Shown in pieces: positions 32,189-37,736 of a DNA stretch of 37,736 bases (positions are counted from its first letter, which is position 1; each line of letters starts with the position of its first letter). Position numbers and translations under genes: made by a program. A model generated the notes under the pieces. That model worked only from the letters and a program-made list of their open reading frames with translations, was not told the DNA's origin and searched no databases. This stretch comes from CAYMND01 sp964465065 (GTDB lineage Bacteria > Acidobacteriota > Aminicenantia > UBA2199), in contig CAYXHZ010000029.1 in NCBI GenBank assembly GCA_964465065.1, forward strand, positions 1 through 37,736, given 5' to 3'.

Positions 32189-34867
32189 ATGATGGACCAA
32201 ACCTTTCCGGAAATAGAAGATTGCACCATCCGCGCCGGATATCGGACCGCCGCCGGTATGAGACAGGCCTTTCAGCGGCGCTGGACGACGAGTAATTCAG
32301 TGTACGCTCCCGGATATATCCCGCCGGTCGCCTGTTACCGTATGCGTGGTTCCGTATTCACCATCGCCTTGCGGGAAACCGACTTGCCCCTGCTGGCTGG
32401 CAAGGATACCGAGACCGTCAAGCGTCATCTGAGCCTGATCGTGGCCGCCCGCTGCAACATCCCCGGAGCCGCTGCGGAGCTGGACGCCAAGTGCAAGGCG
32501 CTTTTTCAAGAAAGAAGGCGCTGTGATCAGAACGTCAAGTTGACGGAGAACCGTTTCCTGGTGACCTCGCTGAGCGAAGAGCCCGGTTCCGACGAACAGA
32601 TCAGCAGCAAGGGGGCCATGCTGGCCAGGTTGTACCGGGAAGGTTTTCCGGTGCCTGATTTTTCCATTTTGACGGCAGAGCTCTATTCCGCTGACTCCGC
32701 GACCAGAGAGCGGCTGCTGACGGATGGGCTGCATAACCTGGAAAGCCTCACCGGCAGCTCCATCGGTTCGGATGACGAGCCGTTGCTGGTGGCCATACGC
32801 TGCGCCATGCCGTTCTACATCCCCGGCTTTATGCCCACCTACCTGAACACCGGCGTGACAGAGGCCGTTTTTTCGATACTGGCCAAATGGTACGGCAGGA
32901 ACACGGCCGTCAAGATCTACCTGAACAACCTGAAAAACATCTACAGGCTGCTGTTTCCGAATTCCGAATATCAGGGAGAGGATTATTCCGGCCTTTCCTC
33001 CCAGTCATCGGCGGCCGAATGCGAACGGGCGATAGACTGCATCACGGAACGAATCAATAAAAAGGAACCAGCCCTGTTGCGGGATCCCTGGCGTCAAATC
33101 CAGTTCCTGATGAAGACCACTCACGACTTCTTCGAGAACAACCAGGATCTGCTGCTCACCTTCACCAGGGGGAAAAGACAGTACCCTTCACTCATTTTGC
33201 AGAAAATGGTGCTGACGGTGTGCAATGAGAAATCGTATTCCGGCATCCTCAACAGCCGGCACCCGCGCACCGGTCGGGGGATGCTGATCGAGTGCGCTAA
33301 AAACATTTTCGGTGAGGAGATCATGACCGGGACAGTCCAGTCCGAACAGAACGAGTTTTTCGATCCGTCGGAAATTCAGGACTCTTTCCCGGCCGTGTAC
33401 CATTTCGTCCCCTTGATCAAACGCCTGGAAAAGTCGTTTGCCAGTGCGGTGACAGTGGAGTTCGCCGCCGAGACCGACGAATCGCTCAGCAGCTTCGCTC
33501 TGCTGCAGCTGAACCCCAGCGAGATGACCGGCCGGGCGACACTGGTTTCGGCCATGGACATGTACAACGGTGGCTCGATTGCCGAGAACAGGCTGACCGA
33601 ATTGATCAAGCCCTACCATCTGCGCCAGATCATTTCGGATTCCATTCACGAAGACTCCTTCTCCACCTTGAAATTTTTCAGCAAGGGGGTCAGCCTCCTG
33701 CCACGTACGGCCATAAGCGCCCAGGTGTATTTCTCTGCGGCCACAGCCCTGGAGGCCAAGCGGCGTGGGGAAAAGGTGTGCTTCTGCAAGCAGAGCTTCA
33801 TCCCTTCCGACACCATCGTCATGGGCGAAATGGACGCCATGATCAGCCTCAACCCGGCTGCGATCCATGTCATCACTGCCTGCCGGGGGGCGGGAATACC
33901 GGCTTTTTTGAACCTGGAATCCTTCGGGGTTTCCCTGCAGGAGCAGGCTCTGTACAATCGCTGCGGACAGGTTATGAGGGAGGGGGATTGGATCACCGTT
34001 TCCTCCAAGAGGCAAGAGATTTTTCTGGGTCGGGCGACCTACACTCCGGCCCGGTTCCAGAAATACCTGGATGGGGAACGGATGGATCTGTCGCCGCGGG
34101 AGAAAATGGTGTTTGAGATCATGGAGAAGGCCTATCGGCAGTACCGGAACATCATTCGGGAACTGAAGGCCGAGCAGATCGAAAACATCAACGACCTGAT
34201 CCGCCTGGTCCGCAACGGCCTCCGTTCTGATGAGCAGGAGTCGGAAAAAATCGTCAACGGATGGTACACGGTCAACCCGGATTATTACCTGCAACAGGTC
34301 CTGCAGTGCGAAATGGGTGCCCATCTCGAGCAATCGATGATTTTTGATCGTTTGAGTCTGGCGCATCGCATCGATTTTTTCAAACGGGCCACGAAACTTT
34401 GCCGGCAAAAAGGCCTCTCGGGATTCATGGCGGGGGCCTTCATGCTGGGAAGATTTTTAAGCAATCTTCAGACGGTGGATTTTTGGATGGCGTTTGGGGA
34501 AGAAGAAATCCGTTTCGTCCTCAACGAGTGGGTCTTGTTCGAGAAGTATATGCGGGTCTTGTACGAAGTCGGCGAACGGCGCATCAGCCGTGCCCGTGAA
34601 AAGATACTCAACGAAGGGCTGGGTTCGGTACGCCTCAATCCGGGAGAGATGAAGCATTTCATCACTCTCAAGCTGACCGGTCGCGACTTGGGCAGAGTCA
34701 AGGCCCTGAGCGCACCGAAGGTGGAGCAGGAGACGCCGGCCATTCTGGACTATCTCTGTCAACCGTTCGGTGCCATTTACAACTATGACGAGCCCTGGCA
34801 GCTGGAAGAGCTCCGGAGAATATGCGCCCAGGCCCGTCTGACGCTTCCGGATCGACAGTCTTCCTGA
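32189..34867 (+). CDS. PPDK/PEP-synthase-like phosphotransferase with novel C-terminus
   Basis: The protein has 892 residues. An unrecognised N-terminal part (about 1-135) is followed by a pyruvate-phosphate-dikinase-like ATP-binding region: SSKGAMLARLYREGFPVP with Lys141, PLLVAIRCAM with Arg204, GFMPTYLNTG, and NSRHPRTGRGML with Arg357. VEFAAE and ALLQLNPSEMTGRA (about 435 and 445) match the family EF and LQ positions, but the Arg of LQTRN is missing. A swivelling phospho-His domain follows (about 505-612); its His560 lies in AAIHVITACRGAGIP where the family has TSHAAVVARGxGxP. The last 280 residues are helical and do not look like the PEP/pyruvate barrel. The phosphate acceptor is unknown. 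Confidence 0.7.
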   Translation: MMDQTFPEIEDCTIRAGYRTAAGMRQAFQRRWTTSNSVYAPGYIPPVACYRMRGSVFTIALRETDLPLLAGKDTETVKRHLSLIVAARCNIPGAAAELDAKCKALFQERRRCDQNVKLTENRFLVTSLSEEPGSDEQISSKGAMLARLYREGFPVPDFSILTAELYSADSATRERLLTDGLHNLESLTGSSIGSDDEPLLVAIRCAMPFYIPGFMPTYLNTGVTEAVFSILAKWYGRNTAVKIYLNNLKNIYRLLFPNSEYQGEDYSGLSSQSSAAECERAIDCITERINKKEPALLRDPWRQIQFLMKTTHDFFENNQDLLLTFTRGKRQYPSLILQKMVLTVCNEKSYSGILNSRHPRTGRGMLIECAKNIFGEEIMTGTVQSEQNEFFDPSEIQDSFPAVYHFVPLIKRLEKSFASAVTVEFAAETDESLSSFALLQLNPSEMTGRATLVSAMDMYNGGSIAENRLTELIKPYHLRQIISDSIHEDSFSTLKFFSKGVSLLPRTAISAQVYFSAATALEAKRRGEKVCFCKQSFIPSDTIVMGEMDAMISLNPAAIHVITACRGAGIPAFLNLESFGVSLQEQALYNRCGQVMREGDWITVSSKRQEIFLGRATYTPARFQKYLDGERMDLSPREKMVFEIMEKAYRQYRNIIRELKAEQIENINDLIRLVRNGLRSDEQESEKIVNGWYTVNPDYYLQQVLQCEMGAHLEQSMIFDRLSLAHRIDFFKRATKLCRQKGLSGFMAGAFMLGRFLSNLQTVDFWMAFGEEEIRFVLNEWVLFEKYMRVLYEVGERRISRAREKILNEGLGSVRLNPGEMKHFITLKLTGRDLGRVKALSAPKVEQETPAILDYLCQPFGAIYNYDEPWQLEELRRICAQARLTLPDRQSS

Positions 34868-34986
34868 TGGGCATTGGCGAGAGTTCTGCATATTTTTTAT
34901 TATGTGATAAAGTGTTGACATGAGAAGGGTACGGGTAAGGTACGAGGGGGCTGCTCATCATGGGACATGCTGTTTGTATTGAACAT

Positions 34987-36789
34987 ATGAGACAGATTCA
35001 AAAGCTGACCATGCTATGCATCCTCGTCTGCTTGCTGTGTCTTTGGTGTTCCTTGGGCGCTGCGACTCTGAAAAAGGGGGTGAAGGGCGGTGCCTATGAA
35101 TCCTACTACTGCCTGCCTCTAGATACCAAGTCAGAAATGTTTTCTACAAAATACCGGAAGACCTGGGGAGAATACGATCATTTGGCGATCCGCTTTGAAG
35201 AGTCGCCAGGTAACCCCATCGCTTTCTACCACGCTGTGAGCGAGGCCCTGGGGCAGAATACGACCTGGCAGAGGGAGGGCTTCTTTTGGGTTTTTGATGC
35301 CAAGGAGCCCATCGAAAGCATAGAACATCGCCTGGGTAAATCGAGTTGTCCTGGTGAAGTGGAAATGGTGATTCCTGTAAAGCAACAGCCGATTCCAAGG
35401 GAGAATTTGCTGTTGTATGATGCGTTACCGGAGGAGTACCGGAATGTAACCGGGGGTTTATCTTCCATAGGGATCAAGATAGGGATCAAGGAATTTTGGC
35501 AATCGTCCGTGTCCTGGTCTCTGGTTGAAACGGGTCTTTCAAAAAATAGAAATAATCTGGAAATTATTGCGCTACTTGATCCCCACGGGAAGCCCATGAC
35601 AAAAGAGTGGTCCGAAGCCTACTTTAATAATCCCGATGACACCTCTGGCATCGGCCTGTTGATTCGCTTGGAAGGGAGTGATCTATTGATCGATGGCCAG
35701 TTTCGGTACATGAAGGCGCACCTGGCTGTTCGGCATGACATGTCCCCTATTTTACGTTTGTCGGGGCTTTCCAGATCAATTTTCACATTCGGCGGTTTCA
35801 TGTGCTGGGAAGGTCGATACATACCTAATTATTGTAAGAATGATGTGATCCATTCTATTTTTGGGTACGATGCGAATACCTTGATGGTCACCATGAGAAG
35901 AAAGACCAAGGAGATCCGTTTCATCAAAAAACCGAATCCCCGGGAGTGGGAAGATGACATGGAGTTTGTCGGCATCGATGCCCAGATTAAAATTCTGAAA
36001 AAGGAAGATGAATTGGCAATGCTGACATCCAGAAACAAATGGCCTAAAGCTTCCAATGCTTCGATTCTCTTTAGAGAATATCTCTCTCCTGCGTTTCTTC
36101 TGTTTGAATCGGAATTGTTGAGACTGTTATTGCTTTCTTTGCTTTCAGTTCTCATTATTTTTGTTGCTTTTCTAAAAAAGCATGCTCAATGGCGCAGCTG
36201 GCTGAAGATTATGGCACTTCCGGCTGTTTTTTTCTTGTTCGTTTTGTATAAAACATCCCAGAGTCCAATAGGTCAACGTTTTGTAAAAGACCCTTTGGCT
36301 GTGTTGCTGTTGTTGCTTCATGTTTGTATCTTTTTGGTTTCTTCAGCCGCTTTTACTTCATACCTGATCAATAAACCAGCCACGAGAATGAAATGGCTGA
36401 AATGGCTGGCGGTGGCAATTGTGGGTTCGTTGACAGTCTATGCTCTCAAGGGGATCATGGCTCCTTTGGCTGGTCTGATCGCGCTGTGTTGCGGTCTTTT
36501 ACTGCTGGTCATGTCCATAGTCTTTGTCATTCAAGGTTCGGAATGGCTTCTGCAGCGGTGGCCGAATTGGAAGGGGATGGTCTTATCCCTCGTCAATGCA
36601 TTAGGCTGTATTGAAATAACGGCGATAGCTCTGTTGCCTTTATCCTTAGGATTATCTGGTGAAGGAGGGATGGGGATAGCCATAGTCTACGTCTATTTCA
36701 TTTTTGTGGCGGTTCCGGGCACGGCGATCTATGCATTTGTCCGATACAAAAAAAAGGATGTAAATTCAGCGGTTGAGAAATTGGTCTGA
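34987..36789 (+). CDS. Membrane protein of an unrecognised family, array copy 1
   Basis: I do not recognise the family. From the ATG at 34987 (aligned with the start of copy 3) the protein has 600 residues: a signal-like segment, LLCLWCSLGAATL, then about 350 residues probably outside the cytoplasm, then about seven membrane helices (from near residue 377 to 585), and a short basic tail. The soluble part has several Cys (YYCLPL, SSCPGE, FMCWEG, YIPNYCKN). WLLQRWPNWKG lies between helices and is shared with copy 2. An ATG at 34960 with GAGGGGG upstream is the alternative start. TTGACA at 34915 could be a -35 element, without a clear -10. Confidence 0.65.
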   Translation: MRQIQKLTMLCILVCLLCLWCSLGAATLKKGVKGGAYESYYCLPLDTKSEMFSTKYRKTWGEYDHLAIRFEESPGNPIAFYHAVSEALGQNTTWQREGFFWVFDAKEPIESIEHRLGKSSCPGEVEMVIPVKQQPIPRENLLLYDALPEEYRNVTGGLSSIGIKIGIKEFWQSSVSWSLVETGLSKNRNNLEIIALLDPHGKPMTKEWSEAYFNNPDDTSGIGLLIRLEGSDLLIDGQFRYMKAHLAVRHDMSPILRLSGLSRSIFTFGGFMCWEGRYIPNYCKNDVIHSIFGYDANTLMVTMRRKTKEIRFIKKPNPREWEDDMEFVGIDAQIKILKKEDELAMLTSRNKWPKASNASILFREYLSPAFLLFESELLRLLLLSLLSVLIIFVAFLKKHAQWRSWLKIMALPAVFFLFVLYKTSQSPIGQRFVKDPLAVLLLLLHVCIFLVSSAAFTSYLINKPATRMKWLKWLAVAIVGSLTVYALKGIMAPLAGLIALCCGLLLLVMSIVFVIQGSEWLLQRWPNWKGMVLSLVNALGCIEITAIALLPLSLGLSGEGGMGIAIVYVYFIFVAVPGTAIYAFVRYKKKDVNSAVEKLV

Positions 36790-36821
36790 GATGGGGGACA
36801 AAACGCAGGCATAATGATGAA

Positions 36822-37579
36822 ATGTGCATGAATAACTTACGAATCGCAGTCATGTTGCTCTGTGTCGGGGGCGGCTTTCAGTATTCCAGGATGAATAATG
36901 CAGCGATGGTTGAGACGCCGGACAGGACGTTATCCTTGATGTTTTGGGGATACCTTAACAATGCAATTGTGACCGGCACTTATCAGAATGGATCGGTAGA
37001 AGCTGGTTTAACCGACATCTTCAATGATTTGCTGAGAATAATACCACCTTGTTTTGTTCTTACTGCCGAATCCCCCGATCTTTTGAATATCCCCTGATCC
37101 TGATGGCTCGTGTCGTTATCTTTTTATTCACCTTGTCCGTTTTTATCGCTTTTCTAATGAACAGTCCTCAAAAGAGACAAATATGGAGTAAATACTGTCT
37201 ATGGGCGGTGTCGGGATATCTGTCAGCCTTTGTTTTCAAAAACATCGCCGCTCCGATGGCTGGTTTTATTCTTCTTTTTTGTGCCCTGTTAGCACTGATT
37301 TTATCTATTGTCATCATCATTAACGAAATTCAATGGCTGCTGCAGCGATACCCGAATTGGAAAGGATTGGCAATGGCGCTACTCAACGCTCTGGGTAGTT
37401 TCGAGGTGATCGCGATCTCTTGGGTCCCATTAGTCGGTACTTCTGGCGAAGCCGGTATCGCAATGGCTATGGGCTATTACCCAATTGCCTTGGCCACAGT
37501 TATGGGAACTGTTGCTTACGCTGTTTACCGCTACATTGAAAGAAAAGAGTTATTATTGACCCGATTGAGAAATAGATGA
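36822..37579 (+). pseudogene. Array copy 2: shortened, frameshifted paralogue
   Basis: Two overlapping frames together resemble the end of copy 1. The first (36822-37097) ends IPPCFVLTAESPDLLNIP, which may match SPAFLLFESELLRL of copy 1. The second (37049-37579, or from the ATG at 37103) gives about five membrane helices and the shared blocks KNIAAPMAGFILLFCALL, WLLQRYPNWKGLAMALLNALG and SGEAGIAMAMG. Copy 1 has KGIMAPLAGLIALCCGLL, WLLQRWPNWKGMVLSLVNALG and SGEGGMGIAI in the same order. The shift lies near 37050-37100. The large extracytoplasmic domain is missing. It is a decayed copy, unless the second frame is still translated as a small membrane protein. Confidence 0.7.
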
Positions 37580-37587
37580 GAGATGAT

Positions 37588-37604
37588 AAACCAAACTTTG
37601 GTTT
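37588..37604. repeat. Perfect inverted repeat between array copies 2 and 3
   Basis: AAACCAAA (37588-37595) and TTTGGTTT (37597-37604) flank one base, followed by AACTTTT. It lies eight bases after the stop of copy 2 and ten before the start of copy 3. It could be a weak terminator or a binding site; the AT-rich stem makes the terminator call doubtful. Confidence 0.4.
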
Positions 37605-37614
37605 AACTTTTAGT

Positions 37615-37736
37615 ATGCGAAAATATAAAATGCGAATCGTTTTTGTGCTGCTCTGCCTTTGGGCTGCTCTTGGCGCTGCGACTTTGAAAAAAGGGGTGAA
37701 GGGTGGTGCCTATGAATCCTACTACTGCCTGCCTCT
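37615..37736 (+). CDS. Membrane protein of the same family, array copy 3 (partial)
   Basis: The gene runs off the window. The visible 40 residues are MRKYKMRIVFVLLCLWAALG followed by AATLKKGVKGGAYESYYCLP, a signal peptide and the first part of the mature domain. The mature part is identical to copy 1 over GAATLKKGVKGGAYESYYCLP. Over the last 65 bases only three differ from copy 1 (35056-35120). The start at 37615 is chosen from the alignment; an ATG at 37630 also exists. No clear Shine-Dalgarno sequence is present. Confidence 0.8.
   Translation, partial: MRKYKMRIVFVLLCLWAALGAATLKKGVKGGAYESYYCLP

Noticed and set aside
32189..34867. Calling this gene ppdK or ppsA
   Set aside because: The C-terminal PEP/pyruvate-binding barrel is not recognisable and two conserved positions differ, so the metabolic name would be unsafe.

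Overview
The window reads as a chromosomal segment of a Gram-negative bacterium with an outer membrane. The evidence is a large TonB-dependent receptor of the carboxypeptidase-regulatory/Oar type ending in Phe, a lipoprotein with a lipobox, and many secreted proteins. The accessory set (Oar-type receptor, a two-component-type propeller regulator with a LuxR domain, a Kelch lipoprotein, a six-bladed-propeller remnant, a large TPR protein) recalls Acidobacteriota or Candidatus Aminicenantes. That placement is inference from gene style; no marker here was compared with a database.

Positions 1-14931 hold an almost perfectly canonical str/S10-spc-alpha ribosomal superoperon: the 3' end of tuf, then rpsJ-rplCDWB-rpsS-rplV-rpsC-rplP-rpmC-rpsQ-rplNXE-rpsN-rpsH-rplFR-rpsE-rpmD-rplO-secY-adk-map-infA-rpmJ-rpsM-rpsK-rpsD-rpoA-rplQ. 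All genes are on the + strand, with short gaps or ATGA/TAATG overlaps. Several proteins are the cysteine-rich, probably zinc-binding forms (S14, L36, S4, L24, adenylate kinase lid). A tRNA-Gly(CCC) lies just after rplQ.

Positions 15033-18052 carry a tight co-directional group: bactofilin, LipM-like octanoyltransferase, a secreted PgaB-C-terminal-like glycoside hydrolase, and an isoprenylcysteine/phospholipid-methyltransferase-like membrane protein. Converging on it from the minus strand are a GAF-SpoIIE phosphatase and the 979-residue receptor, separated by a strong terminator. Divergent from the receptor is a membrane-spanning sensor (propeller, Y_Y_Y, one TM helix, LuxR HTH) that lacks a kinase, so it may switch the receptor gene directly.

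Positions 26196-31437 contain export and surface genes: a Kelch lipoprotein, an alpha/beta hydrolase, a secreted hypothetical protein with a clear terminator, and a TPR protein on the minus strand.

Positions 31605-37736 are the most unusual part. They hold a truncated propeller-like ORF, an 892-residue PPDK-like protein that keeps the ATP-grasp and swivelling His domains but has no recognisable PEP/pyruvate barrel, and a tandem array of at least three copies of an unrecognised membrane-protein family. The middle copy is shortened and frameshifted. The third copy, cut by the window end, is nearly identical in DNA to the first over 65 bases. Base composition turns more AT-rich in this array.
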